A DNA stretch of 64,000 bases. Source: JAKQDH01 sp029558835. Lineage in GTDB: Bacteria; Planctomycetota; Phycisphaerae; UBA1845. The DNA lies in contig DAOQSN010000009.1 of assembly GCA_035356615.1 (NCBI GenBank), positions 69,989 to 133,988 on the forward strand, read 5' to 3'. Position 1 is the stretch's first letter. Each line of letters starts with the position of its first letter. The position numbers were made by a program, and so were the translations under genes. The notes beneath the pieces were generated by a model that had not been told where the DNA came from, did no database searches, and was given only the letters and a program-made list of their open reading frames with translations. Below are positions 49,174 through 58,030 of the stretch, in pieces.

Positions 49174-49827
49174 CGTCACACCTCTCGCGCAAGCCGCCTG
49201 GCATGCCTGTGTCGAAAGAGGCACGCCGCAGTCCGGGACAGGCATGCTAACGCGACCCTGGCGGACTGTACAGGCGGCCGGGGGGCAATCCAACCCACGC
49301 TCGGACGCGCCACGGTGTCGCCGATTCGCCGCCAACAGCGGGGCATAGCGTCGGACAGCGCAAGACCGGGGCCGCGGGACCGCGAGGATAGCAGGCAACA
49401 GGGTGAGGGCAGGAGGGCGCGCCGGTGGGTCGGGAAGCCGAAAGCCAAGGGGGCATGCGTATGAGGAGCGTGGCATGCCCAAGCCGAAGGCGCCGGTATG
49501 CGGTTGGCGCACAGGTACCGGTGGGCGAGGGCGCCGGCGCTGAACCCGGCTGTGTCACCTGTGCTCGCGACCGTCGGTTTGTCTGCCGTAGCGAGCGAAG
49601 CGGCCCCACCTCGGCGAGTGACACCTCGTACCGCTTGACGTCGGGGAGACTCAGGCGGTTTCAACCTTGCCGCATCTACATGACCGTACGCATACGGGCG
49701 ACGCCCAGGGTAGCACCGCACCGCGCGGGCTGCCCTAGACGATCGGCGCCGACGGGAGCAGGCCCGCGGTTCCATTGTGTCGCGGAATCGCGCACAGCCC
49801 CATAGGGCTGGGTCCCCGTTGCGGGGA
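49174..49827. other. 650-bp region upstream of the nuo operon
   Basis: No convincing gene; the long frames are shadows. It should hold the nuo promoter and the clpP 3' end. A single left arm of the palindromic element is at 49468-49500 (TGGCATGCCCAAGCCGAAGG...), a solo or decayed copy. Confidence 0.5.
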
Positions 49828-50436
49828 TCACGTCGCGGGCATGCGCTCCAACACAGAGTCAGCCAGGCCGTACTCAACCGCCTCCCGGGCGTCGAGCCAC
49901 TTGTTGCGGTCGCAGTCCTTCTCGATCTGGGTGACCGGTCGGCCGGTACGGCCGGCGAGGATCTCGTACAACGCCTTACGCAGGCGGATGATCTCCTCGG
50001 CCTCGATCGACAGGTCGGTCGCGGGGCCCTGCAACACGCCGCCGATGAGGGGCTGATGCAGCAGCACGCGGGCGTTGGGGAGGCAGTAGCGCTTGCCCTT
50101 GGCGCCACCGCACAAGATGACGGCCCCCATGCTGGCGGCCATGCCAACGTTATAGGTGGCCACGGAGCAGCGCAGGTACTGCATGGTGTCGTAAATGGCC
50201 ATGCCGGCCGACACCGTGCCCCCGGGGCTGTTGACGTACAGGTGGATGTCCGCCTTCGGGTCCTCGTTGGAGAGGAACAGCAACTGGGCGACGATGAGGT
50301 TGGCCACGTCATCGTCGATGCCGCCCGTGAGGAAGACGACGCGGTCCTTCAGCAGCCGCGAGAAGATGTCCATCTCGCGGTCGCCACGCCCGGTGCTCTC
50401 GATGACAAACGGTACCCGCTGATTGATCACGGCCAT
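49828..50436 (-). CDS. clpP: ATP-dependent Clp protease proteolytic subunit, S-H-N triad (ClpP1-like)
   Basis: 202 aa. The protein aligns well with ClpP: FDIFSRLLKDRVVFLTG-like start, YVNSPGGTVSAGMAIYDTMQ, nucleophile Ser102 in GMAASMGAV, His127 in VLLHQPL. The catalytic Asp position is Asn178 (IEKDCDRNKW against the usual IERDTERDRF; codon AAC at 49903-49905). An Asp-to-Asn triad is known in Listeria ClpP1, which works as a partner of ClpP2. The gene lies 190 bp after a second clpP with an intact triad. It likely forms part of a mixed ClpP1P2 barrel fed by ClpX or ClpA/C, none of which is in the window. Confidence 0.92.
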   Translation of the reverse strand: MAVINQRVPFVIESTGRGDREMDIFSRLLKDRVVFLTGGIDDDVANLIVAQLLFLSNEDPKADIHLYVNSPGGTVSAGMAIYDTMQYLRCSVATYNVGMAASMGAVILCGGAKGKRYCLPNARVLLHQPLIGGVLQGPATDLSIEAEEIIRLRKALYEILAGRTGRPVTQIEKDCDRNKWLDAREAVEYGLADSVLERMPAT

Positions 50437-50478
50437 GACTGCTCGCCTGTGCTGCTGACCTTGAGAGTTCCCAGCATA

Positions 50479-50575
50479 CCCCCCTCCCTTACAGGGAGGG
50501 GTCGGGGGAGGGTCGGAGCGCCACTGCGTTCCCCCTCACCCGATCCTCTCCCCAAGAGGGGGAGAGGGGTTCCCT
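50479..50575. repeat. C/G hairpin cluster between the two clpP genes
   Basis: CCCTCCC-TTACA-GGGAGGG followed by CCCTCACCCGATCCTCTCCCC AAG AGGGGGAGAGG: two hairpins of the REP-like family in the 190-bp gap. Confidence 0.65.
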
Positions 50576-50626
50576 TCGGTGTCGGTTACCGAAACCGACC
50601 ATGTCGTCGAGGTTACGTGTGGTTCG

Positions 50627-51253
50627 CTAACCTTCTGCCTTCTCTTTCTTCTTCTTCGGGTCCTCGTAGAGGACTTCGTCCACGATGCCATAGGCGCGGG
50701 CTTCCTCTGCGTTGAGGTAACGGTCCCGCTCGGTGTCTTCCGTCACCTGCTCCAACGCCTTGCCCGTGCATTTGGCGATGATGCCGTTGAGCCGCTGCTT
50801 GTCGCGGAGAACCTCTTCGGCCTGGATGCGGATGTCCTCGGCCTGCCCGGTGATGCCGCCATACGGCTGGTGCAACATGACCTTGGCGTTGGGCAGGATG
50901 TACCGCTTGCCCTTGGTGCCGGCCATCAGGATGACGGCCGCCCCGCTGGCGGCCTGCCCGATGCAGTACGTGGCGACCTCGCAGCCCATGAACTGCATCG
51001 TGTCATAGACGGCCAGGGTCTGATCCACCAGCCCACCCGGCGAGTTGATGTACACGTGCACGTCCTGGTTGCGCTTGATCGACTGCAAGTACAGAAGCTG
51101 CTGAATGACGATGCTGGCCGTGCGCTCCAGTATCGGACCCGCCAGAAAGATGATGCGGTTCTCCAGGAGCATGTCCGACAGCGACATCTCCCGAGTGCGC
51201 TGATAGGGCGGATACTGGTTGAACGTTGGCAACGGTCCGAACACGTGGTCCAT
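50627..51253 (-). CDS. clpP: ATP-dependent Clp protease proteolytic subunit, intact triad (ClpP2-like)
   Basis: 208 aa. Triad Ser103 (GQAASGAAVIL), His128 (VMLHQPYGG), Asp177 (DTERDRYL). The Ser is followed by Gly-Ala instead of the near-universal Met-Gly, like actinobacterial and other ClpP2 paralogs. YINSPGGLVDQTLAVYDTMQ forms the handle region. The C-terminus is lysine-rich (DPKKKKEKAEG). It stands directly downstream of tig on the same strand, the classic tig-clpP order, but the usual clpX is missing and a second clpP follows. Confidence 0.94.
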   Translation of the reverse strand: MDHVFGPLPTFNQYPPYQRTREMSLSDMLLENRIIFLAGPILERTASIVIQQLLYLQSIKRNQDVHVYINSPGGLVDQTLAVYDTMQFMGCEVATYCIGQAASGAAVILMAGTKGKRYILPNAKVMLHQPYGGITGQAEDIRIQAEEVLRDKQRLNGIIAKCTGKALEQVTEDTERDRYLNAEEARAYGIVDEVLYEDPKKKKEKAEG

Positions 51254-51505
51254 GATTGCTCCCTCAATCCTGCACTATGGGCGGCACTGCAGTCCGGCAG
51301 CGACACCGCCCTCGGGGCGGCGCCAGCCGTACCGCCGCGGAGTTTCCCCTTGTTTCCTTCGGCAGAAACCGGCCCCGGCCGCGAATTGCAGCAGCCTGGA
51401 GGGGGTTCGCCCCCGTTGCCGCTCGTAACCTACGGCGATAGCTGGGCTTACGAAACACCGCGAGGGCGCGGCGGCAGGGAATCCTGCCCCCCGCCGCCAG
51501 GACGG

Positions 51506-53005
51506 CTACGTGTTCGCAGTGCCCTCTGAGATTGTCGCCTTCTCGATCAGGCGGTCTAACGCCTTCTCATCACGCAGTTGCAAGAAGAGCGGCACCAGCG
51601 CCTTCTGCTTTGCCAGATCGTCGCGGACCCGATCGAAACGTCGATTCTGCTGCTGAGCAATCGCGTGGATGGCTCCGTTCAGTTCGTCCTCACTCACGTC
51701 CACGTCGAGTCTCTCAGCCAATTTCTCCATTATGAAGTAGGCCTTGACATCGCGTTCTGACTCGGTTTGAGCTTTTACGCGCATCTCGTCGCCGGCCTTA
51801 CGGATCTCTGCCTCCGGAACCTGATTGCGGTACATCTCCATCATGCGCCGCAGGATGATGCGGTCCGCCTGCCTCTGGGACATGGCCTGGGGTACCTCCA
51901 TCGGGATGTGCTCGATGAGATACTGCATGGCCTGCTCCCGCAGAGCCCGCTTGACCAGCCGGCCCCGCTCCGACTCCATTCGGGAGCGGTAGAAGCTGCG
52001 CAGCTCGCCTTCATTCTCGAAACCTGCCGCGTTCAGCAGATCGGCATCCAGCGGCGGGACGTGCAGGCGCTTGATCTCCTGGAGCTTGAACTCGAAGCGG
52101 GCCGGTTTGCCGCGGATTTCGGTGTTCTGGTGATCGTCGGGCACGGTGGCTTCCAACGCGACCTCGTCGCCGACGCGCTTGCCGCACACGGCTGCGCCCA
52201 GCCCCTTGAGGGGGACGCCGAAGAGGCGGAGGTCACGTGCGGGCAGGTCCGTACTTTCCTCCTGGCGCAGGAGCTGACCCTCCACGGTCCACTTCACGGA
52301 GGTGTACAGCAGGTCGTCCGCCTCGACCATGCCGTCATCGACGGGCTGATAGGTGGCCCGATAGCGGCGCAGCCGGTCCACCTCGGCGTCCACGTCCTGG
52401 TCGGTGATCTCGACTTGGGGACGCGTCAAGGGGATGTTGTCCAATGCCGGCAGCTCGAACTGAGGGGCGATCTCGACTTCACAGGCGTAGGTCAGCGGTC
52501 CTTCCTTGGGGAAGTCGATGTGCTCGACGGCCTCGTCCATGGGCAGGAGCTTCTCGACGTGGACGGTGCGCTCGATTCCCTTCTCGTCAAGCCGTTTTTC
52601 GGGGGCGCTGACCCAGACAAGGGCGTCGCCGACGGTGCGCAGCTCCTCCTTTTCGGTGGCGACCGAGAAGCTGGCGTGGACCAGTTGGTCGGCAAGCTCG
52701 GTACCGACGTCGGTCCCGAAGCGCTTCTCGACGAGGCGCAGGGGGGCGCGGCCCTTGCGGAAGCCGGGGATCTGGGCCTCACGCTTCAGCTCGCGGAACT
52801 GCTCGGTCAGCCGCTCGTCCATGAGGTCGCGCGGGACCGTGACGGTGAGTTTGAGGCGGAGGGGGCCGATGTCCTCCTTGGTGACGGACACGGCCTCTTT
52901 GAGTCGGGCCCGCAGCTTGTCCTCTTCGGACAGTTCAGGCTCTGCGCCTTGAGCTTCGGTACCGCTGCCCTCCGTGCCTTCCGCTGCCAGTTCTTCGTCA
53001 GCCAT
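51506..53005 (-). CDS. tig: Trigger factor (ribosome-associated chaperone / prolyl isomerase)
   Basis: 499 aa, somewhat longer than the usual 430-450, mainly because of an acidic N-terminal 35-residue extension (EELAAEGTEGSGTEAQGAEP). The ribosome-docking loop PGFRKGRAPLRLVEKRFG is near residue 80. The middle peptidyl-prolyl isomerase part (about 190-300) includes DLRLFGVPLKGLGAAVCGK; the C-terminal helical arms contain QAMSQRQADRIILRRMMEMY. It shields nascent chains on the ribosome. It is the first gene of a likely tig-clpP-clpP unit. Confidence 0.93.
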   Translation of the reverse strand: MADEELAAEGTEGSGTEAQGAEPELSEEDKLRARLKEAVSVTKEDIGPLRLKLTVTVPRDLMDERLTEQFRELKREAQIPGFRKGRAPLRLVEKRFGTDVGTELADQLVHASFSVATEKEELRTVGDALVWVSAPEKRLDEKGIERTVHVEKLLPMDEAVEHIDFPKEGPLTYACEVEIAPQFELPALDNIPLTRPQVEITDQDVDAEVDRLRRYRATYQPVDDGMVEADDLLYTSVKWTVEGQLLRQEESTDLPARDLRLFGVPLKGLGAAVCGKRVGDEVALEATVPDDHQNTEIRGKPARFEFKLQEIKRLHVPPLDADLLNAAGFENEGELRSFYRSRMESERGRLVKRALREQAMQYLIEHIPMEVPQAMSQRQADRIILRRMMEMYRNQVPEAEIRKAGDEMRVKAQTESERDVKAYFIMEKLAERLDVDVSEDELNGAIHAIAQQQNRRFDRVRDDLAKQKALVPLFLQLRDEKALDRLIEKATISEGTANT

Positions 53006-53470
53006 AGCTTCGACTCCCGCTGGACCAGCCTTCTATTCTCTTCCTGCCCCCCGCCGTAAGCCGGTCGGCTTCGCCCCGCCACCTGGCGGATTGGTACTCC
53101 GGCCACCCTGCTGCGTTGCCGGACGGGCCGGGATGAGGGCGCAAGTTAACGCACCCGCGGTCTGGTGGCAACGCTCGCCACCGGTGTTGGCTCATGTGGG
53201 CGGGTGGAGCCCGACATACGGGTGATGACGGACGCGGCGGGTGGAGCCCGCCCTGCACGTGGTGGAGGGCGCGGGGGCGGCGGGTGGAGCCCGCCCTGCG
53301 CGTGGCGACGGGCGTGGCGCGGCGGGCGGATCCCGTACCGCATCTTGCCCGGATTTCCCGGTCTGCCTGTCTTTTGCGTACCCGTGGGTCAGGGTATGCT
53401 GGGGGATCGAAAGCGGCCAGGATTGGCCCGGAGGTACGCAACTCAACGCTCGAAGCATGGAGAACGCGCA
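53006..53470. other. Divergent region with tandem GGCGGGTGGAGCCCG repeats
   Basis: Four units of GGCGGG(T/C)GGA(G/T)CCCG, each self-complementary, start near 53198, 53236, 53278 and 53320 (38-42 bp period). The rest is without clear motif and should contain the tig and aldolase promoters. Confidence 0.6.
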
Positions 53471-54520
53471 ATGAGTGCCATCACGGATTTGCTGGGGAAC
53501 GACGCGGAGAAGCTGCTGAACCACAAGTGTACGACGATCGACAAGTCGTTGCTGACGCCACCGGGCGGGGATTACCTGGACCGGGTGTTCGCGCAGACCG
53601 ACCGGTCGGTGCCGGTGCTGCGGAACATGCAGGCCATCATGAACACGGGGCGGCTCGCGGGTACCGGGTACCTGTCGATCCTGCCCGTCGATCAAGGAAT
53701 CGAACATAGCGCTGGCGCGTCGTTTGCGCCGAACCCGGCTTACTTCGACCCGGAGAACATCGTCAAGTTGGCGATCGAGGGCGGCTGCAACGCGGTGGCC
53801 TCGACGCTGGGGGTGCTGGGCGCGGTCGCCCGCAAGTACGCGCCGAGAATACCGTTCCTGCTGAAGCTGAACCACAACGAGCTGCTGACGTACCCGAACA
53901 AGTACGACCAGGTGATGTTTGCGCACGTGCAGCAGGCGGCGGACATGGGCTGTGCGGCCGTCGGGGCAACGATCTACTTCGGATCGGACGAGTCCAGCCG
54001 GCAGATTCAGGAGGTCAGCGAGGCTTTTGCGCTGGCGCATCAGCTTGGGATGGTCACCGTGCTGTGGTGCTACCTGCGCAACAACGCGTTCAAGAAGGAC
54101 GGGGTGGACTACCACGTTTCGTCCGACCTGACGAGCCAGGCGAATCACCTCGGGGTGACGCTGGAAGCGGACATCATCAAGCAGAAGCAGGCGGAGAACA
54201 ACAACGGCTTCACGGCCATCAACTTCGGCAAGACGAGCAAGCTGGTGTACGAGAAGCTCACCAGCAACCACCCGATCGACCTGACGCGGTACCAGGTGGC
54301 CGGCTGCTACATGGGCCGCATCGGGCTCATCAACTCCGGCGGCGCTTCGGGGCAGAATGACTTCGCGGAGGCGGCCCGCACCGCGGTGATCAACAAGCGT
54401 GCGGGCGGCATGGGCCTGATCTCCGGTCGCAAGGCGTTCCAGCGCCCGATGGAGGAGGGGGTGAAGCTGTTGCACGTGATTCAGGACGTGTACAAGGACA
54501 AGTCGATCACGCTGGCGTAA
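53471..54520 (+). CDS. Class I fructose-bisphosphate aldolase (DhnA/FbaB type)
   Basis: 349 aa from the ATG at 53471, which has GGAG 8 nt upstream; upstream in-frame sequence is tandem repeat. It cleaves or forms fructose-1,6-bisphosphate through a Schiff-base Lys, without a metal. Motifs of the archaeal/bacterial DhnA family: LSILPVDQGIEHSAGASF, NAVASTLGVLGA, PFLLKLNHNELLTYP, CAAVGATIYFGSDES, and the glycine phosphate grip GLINSGGASG. The protein is complete and monocistronic, serving glycolysis or gluconeogenesis. Confidence 0.93.
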   Translation: MSAITDLLGNDAEKLLNHKCTTIDKSLLTPPGGDYLDRVFAQTDRSVPVLRNMQAIMNTGRLAGTGYLSILPVDQGIEHSAGASFAPNPAYFDPENIVKLAIEGGCNAVASTLGVLGAVARKYAPRIPFLLKLNHNELLTYPNKYDQVMFAHVQQAADMGCAAVGATIYFGSDESSRQIQEVSEAFALAHQLGMVTVLWCYLRNNAFKKDGVDYHVSSDLTSQANHLGVTLEADIIKQKQAENNNGFTAINFGKTSKLVYEKLTSNHPIDLTRYQVAGCYMGRIGLINSGGASGQNDFAEAARTAVINKRAGGMGLISGRKAFQRPMEEGVKLLHVIQDVYKDKSITLA

Positions 54521-54668
54521 ACGGTCGCTGACGGTTCCCGTCGGCGAGCGGCAGTGCCAACGAACGCCGGCATCACCGAGCGGGGTCTTTGCTGCGCGCA
54601 AGCTGGTCGGCGGGCGGGGTGGGCCTGGGTGATAAGCATCGACGTGGTGTCAGAGGGGAGGGCATTTC

Positions 54669-56534
54669 ATGGGTGTGCCACAAGTCTACAGGCTGGGAGC
54701 AGGTGGTGTTGTCGTCGGACTGCTGTGCGTGGCAGGGTGTTGTCCGAGTTTCATCGCGTGTGAAGACTCGCCCGCCCCGTATTCCCCATCGATCGACAGC
54801 GACAGCGACGGCGTGCGGGATCCCACTGACTCATGCCCGGGAACGCCGCCGGGCGACCCGGTTGATGCCAACGGATGCTCCGTCAGCCAGCGCGGCACGG
54901 ACGACGATGGGGTCTCGGCCGCGGACGATCTATGTCCCCAAACGCCGTCCGGAGAGGACGTCGACGCGAACGGCTGCTCCGCAAGCCAGCGCGACACCGA
55001 TGCGGACGGGGTCGTCGACGCCGGTGACAACTGTCCGGATGCGGCGAATCCGGGCCAGGCGGATGCCGACGGCAACGGTGTCGGGGATGAGTGCGACAAG
55101 GTGGTTCTGACCGTGGTTGGAGGTTCGGGATCGGGGCCCTATGCCCGTGGCGCGTCGATTCAGGTTGCCGCGCAGGTACCGGTGGGCAAGAGATTCAATC
55201 AATGGACCGGCGACGTGGCGCGTCTTGGCGACGTCTATGCCGCGACGACCACGCTTCAACTGAGCGATGAGGCAACGATCACGGCCACGTTCTTTGAGTG
55301 GCCTGCGGTTTCCTGCAAGGTCCACGGCGTCGACTTCGGCCCCTTCGTTCGTCCGGGGCAGAACCCGGATCAGGGTGGTACGGTTGGGTTTGATCAGGTC
55401 CGGGAACTGATAGCGGCGATGGGCCCCTACGTGGAATGGATCAGAACCTATGGGTGCTCACTGGGGGTGGAGGAAGCTCCAGCGATTGCCAGGTCCTTCG
55501 GGCTGAAGGTGGCCGTTGGGGTATGGATTGGGAAGGACGCGAGCGCCAATGAAAGAGAGATCAACGCGGCCGTCACCATCGCCAACGCCGGGAATGCCGA
55601 TTTGATCATCGTGGGCAGCGAGGCGCTATTGCGCGCTGACGTGACGGCGGCACAGCTCGTGGATTACATCGAGGCCGTGAAGTCCGGGGTTTCAGGAGTA
55701 CCGGTGGGTGCGTCCGACGCCTGGTCGGCGTTGCTTGCCAACCCGACTGTCATGGAGGCCGGCGATGTTGTGATTGCCAACTTCTATCCCTACTGGGAGG
55801 GTATATCGCTCGATACGGCGCTCTCGACGCTCAACCAACAATACGACCAGTTGACGCACGCCACGACCAAGAGCGTCATGGTGGGAGAAACGGGCTGGCC
55901 CAGTGGGGGCAACGCCGTTGGAGCGGCGGTGCCGGGGCCGGATAACGCGGCATTCTATTTCAAGAACTTCATTTCCTGGGCCGAGGACCGAGACGTTGAC
56001 TACTTCTACTTCGAGGCATTCGATGAGCCCTGGAAGGAAGCGAATGAGGGCCCCCAGGGAAAGGCATGGGGAGTGTTCACCTCTGCGGGGGTGATGAAGA
56101 CCGGGATGCTCGGGGTGTTCGACTGTGAACGGCTCGATGACAACTGGTCCGGTGCAGGTTGTCGCCTGGATGACCCCACCCTGCGTCTTACCTATGTGCC
56201 AGCCCCGGGAAGCTGCGGAGCTCCGGACGACGTCATGCAGGGACAGGTGTGCCACGTGGACACCGCCACGCACATCCTGGCCGTGTACATCCGGGTGGGA
56301 AGCGGTTGGTGGACCAAGCCGTACTGGGACCGCCCCGTTACTACGATCGGAAGCGGGGGTGGCTGGGAATGCGACATCTGTACGGGAGGAACCGACGGGC
56401 AGGCGAATCGAGTGGCGGTATTCCTGCTGCCATCCAGTTTTGAGGTCCCCTTGCTGAGGGGAGGGACAAGCTTGCCGTCCGACCTGTACAGCAACGCCGT
56501 GGGCTACGTCGAAGCGGACCGAGCACAACCATAG
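54669..56534 (+). CDS. Lipoprotein with TSP3 repeats and GH17-type glucanase domain
   Basis: 621 aa. Lipobox VAGC (Cys24). Residues about 40-140 are calcium-binding thrombospondin type 3-like repeats (DSDSDGVRDPTDSCPGTPPG; TDADGVVDAGDNCPDAANPG), about 145-215 an InlB-like repeat (GKRFNQWTGDV), then a GH17-like TIM barrel (about 215-490): YVEWIRTYGCS, VGVWIGKDASANEREI, IIVGSEALLR (acid/base Glu) and MVGETGWPSGG (nucleophile Glu). The C-terminal about 130 residues are a Cys-containing beta domain. GH17 enzymes act on beta-1,3-glucans. The anchored, Ca2+-stiffened layout suggests a surface enzyme that degrades external glucan; the substrate is inferred. Confidence 0.87.
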   Translation: MGVPQVYRLGAGGVVVGLLCVAGCCPSFIACEDSPAPYSPSIDSDSDGVRDPTDSCPGTPPGDPVDANGCSVSQRGTDDDGVSAADDLCPQTPSGEDVDANGCSASQRDTDADGVVDAGDNCPDAANPGQADADGNGVGDECDKVVLTVVGGSGSGPYARGASIQVAAQVPVGKRFNQWTGDVARLGDVYAATTTLQLSDEATITATFFEWPAVSCKVHGVDFGPFVRPGQNPDQGGTVGFDQVRELIAAMGPYVEWIRTYGCSLGVEEAPAIARSFGLKVAVGVWIGKDASANEREINAAVTIANAGNADLIIVGSEALLRADVTAAQLVDYIEAVKSGVSGVPVGASDAWSALLANPTVMEAGDVVIANFYPYWEGISLDTALSTLNQQYDQLTHATTKSVMVGETGWPSGGNAVGAAVPGPDNAAFYFKNFISWAEDRDVDYFYFEAFDEPWKEANEGPQGKAWGVFTSAGVMKTGMLGVFDCERLDDNWSGAGCRLDDPTLRLTYVPAPGSCGAPDDVMQGQVCHVDTATHILAVYIRVGSGWWTKPYWDRPVTTIGSGGGWECDICTGGTDGQANRVAVFLLPSSFEVPLLRGGTSLPSDLYSNAVGYVEADRAQP

Positions 56535-56567
56535 AGTCCGCGGGTGCCAGAGGAGCGGGGAGAAGGT

Positions 56568-56599
56568 GCGGGCAGCCTCAGGGAATTGAGGCTGCCCGC
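56568..56599. terminator. Stem-loop between converging genes
   Basis: CGGGCAGCCTCA (56569-56580), loop GGGAAT, TGAGGCTGCCCG (56587-56598): perfect 12-bp stem 35 nt after the GH17 stop, followed by TTGTGT. Probable terminator for the plus strand. Confidence 0.75.
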
Positions 56600-56639
56600 G
56601 TTGTGTCGGTTCTGCGTCAACCGTCCGCCAGCCGACCCC

Positions 56640-56798
56640 GCGCGGGCTCAAGCCCGCGGCTTGACCGAGGACCCCGCGTGGGCTCAAGCCGGGTATGTAC
56701 CCGGCGTGTACCGCGTGGCGGGTGGGCACGTTCGCGCACCAGGGGGACCTGGGCTTCCGCCGCCCTCGCCGCTGCCCCTCTCCCGGGGGGAGAGGGGT
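56640..56798. repeat. CGGGCTCAAGCCCG palindromes and a REP-like hairpin
   Basis: GCGCGGGCTCAAGCCCGCGG at about 56640-56659 and a diverged second copy about 40 bp later (GTGGGCTCAAGCCGGG). At 56761-56798 CGCCCTCGCCGCTG CCCCTCTCCC GGGGGGAGAGGGG is an inverted REP-like copy. It lies just past the end of the thioredoxin-fold gene. Confidence 0.65.
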
Positions 56799-56820
56799 CC
56801 AGACGCGGCAAGCCTGCGGC

Positions 56821-57573
56821 CTACGATCCGGCGGGGAAGTCCGCGCGGGTTTTGCCGGCCAGCAGTATGTCCAGTTCGGCGGCGATGGTCTTGTCGAGGC
56901 CTTCCTTGGCGCCGATGTGGACGGCCTCGATGGTGCCGTCCTTGCCGACGACGAACAGGGTGGGGAAACTCTGCACCTTGTAGTCACCGGCGACCTTACG
57001 GGTGTCGTTGTCGGCCGTGGTCATGGTCATCGGCATGGTGAGCTTGGCTTCGTTGTACTGCTGGAGGCTCTGCTCTTCGGTCTTGGCCCGCTTGTTCTTC
57101 TCGGGATCGCCGCGGTCGTCGAGGTTGATGGCGAGGACATCCACGCCCTTGTCCTTGTAGCTCTGGTAGACGGTCTCGATCCACGGTTGCGCTTTCCGGC
57201 AGAAGCCGCACCAGGAGGCGTAGCAGAAGACGACCTGGGGCTTACCGGGGTTGCCGCCGATCTTCATTTCCTTGCCGTCGATCGTCTTGAAGGTGTACTC
57301 CGGGGCGGGCTTGCCGACGAGTTGGGCCGCAGGCCGCGGCTGGGGCTGGGCGGGCTGCTGGGCCGACCGCATCTGGGCGAGCGCCTGCTGAAGCTGCTCG
57401 CGCATGGCCTGCATTTCCCGCTTGAGCCCGTCCAGTTCCGTCCGCAGCTCCTGCTGGGCCTGCTCCAATTGCTTGATCTGGCTGGCGGTGTCCGCCTGCT
57501 GAGCACTGGCAGGGGTGCCGACCGCCAAGCCGCACGCCACGATCGCCGCGAGAATCCCGAACGACAACTTCAT
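56821..57573 (-). CDS. Exported thioredoxin-fold (TlpA/AhpC-like) protein with coiled-coil
   Basis: 250 aa from the ATG at 57573 (AGGAG 7 nt upstream). The signal peptide is LSFGILAAIVACGLAVGTPASA. Residues about 25-70 form a coiled coil (QIKQLEQAQQELRTELDGLK), then a Pro/Gln linker, then a thioredoxin fold (about 90-245): LVGKPAPEYTFKTIDGKEMK, active site YASWCGFCRKAQP, VLAINLDDRG, and the cis-Pro region VQSFPTLFVVGKDG. It is likely a periplasmic thiol-disulfide oxidoreductase. The coiled coil suggests oligomers or tethering to a partner. No cytochrome-biogenesis genes are nearby. Confidence 0.88.
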   Translation of the reverse strand: MKLSFGILAAIVACGLAVGTPASAQQADTASQIKQLEQAQQELRTELDGLKREMQAMREQLQQALAQMRSAQQPAQPQPRPAAQLVGKPAPEYTFKTIDGKEMKIGGNPGKPQVVFCYASWCGFCRKAQPWIETVYQSYKDKGVDVLAINLDDRGDPEKNKRAKTEEQSLQQYNEAKLTMPMTMTTADNDTRKVAGDYKVQSFPTLFVVGKDGTIEAVHIGAKEGLDKTIAAELDILLAGKTRADFPAGS

Positions 57574-58030
57574 TTGAGGTCTCCTGGTTATACCCACGGG
57601 TGTGAAGCCCGTCTTCTTGCCGCACAACCGGCTGGAACAGGCAGCAAGGATACCCGAAGCTGGGCGGCGGTCCAACGGCGGCGGCGGACGCGGACGGCCC
57701 GTGGCCGGGACGCTCGAGCGTTCCAGGGTTTGCGGTGGCCGGCGGTCCGCGCCGGGCCAGGGGGCCGCTGGGGGCTGATCGCGAGGGGTCTGCCCAAGGG
57801 GGAGCCCCTGGGTGGCCGCTGTGTATCATGCTGGTAACAAGGCGGCGTGGTGCGCGGGTGAGCGTATCGGGTCGGAGGACACGTCGAGGTGGGGGGCCGC
57901 GCGGGGGGTTACGGTTGCCGGCCGGACGGAAGTGGCGTAGAGTGTGCCGGTCGTGGTGCGGGCCGGCGGGCAACGCACGCCGTGGGGCGTCACCACCAGC
58001 CCGCGCGTTCCTACCCCTGCGGTGAGCACC
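57574..58030. other. Divergent intergenic region, 457 bp
   Basis: Between the thioredoxin-fold and DUF362 genes; frames within are Arg/Pro-rich shadows. It contains GGGACGCTCGAGCGTTCC (about 57706-57723), a palindrome around CTCGAG. Promoters for both genes are presumed here. Confidence 0.4.

Noticed and set aside
53198..53336. CRISPR array
   Set aside because: Units are short, self-complementary and GC-rich with related spacers; no cas genes are nearby.
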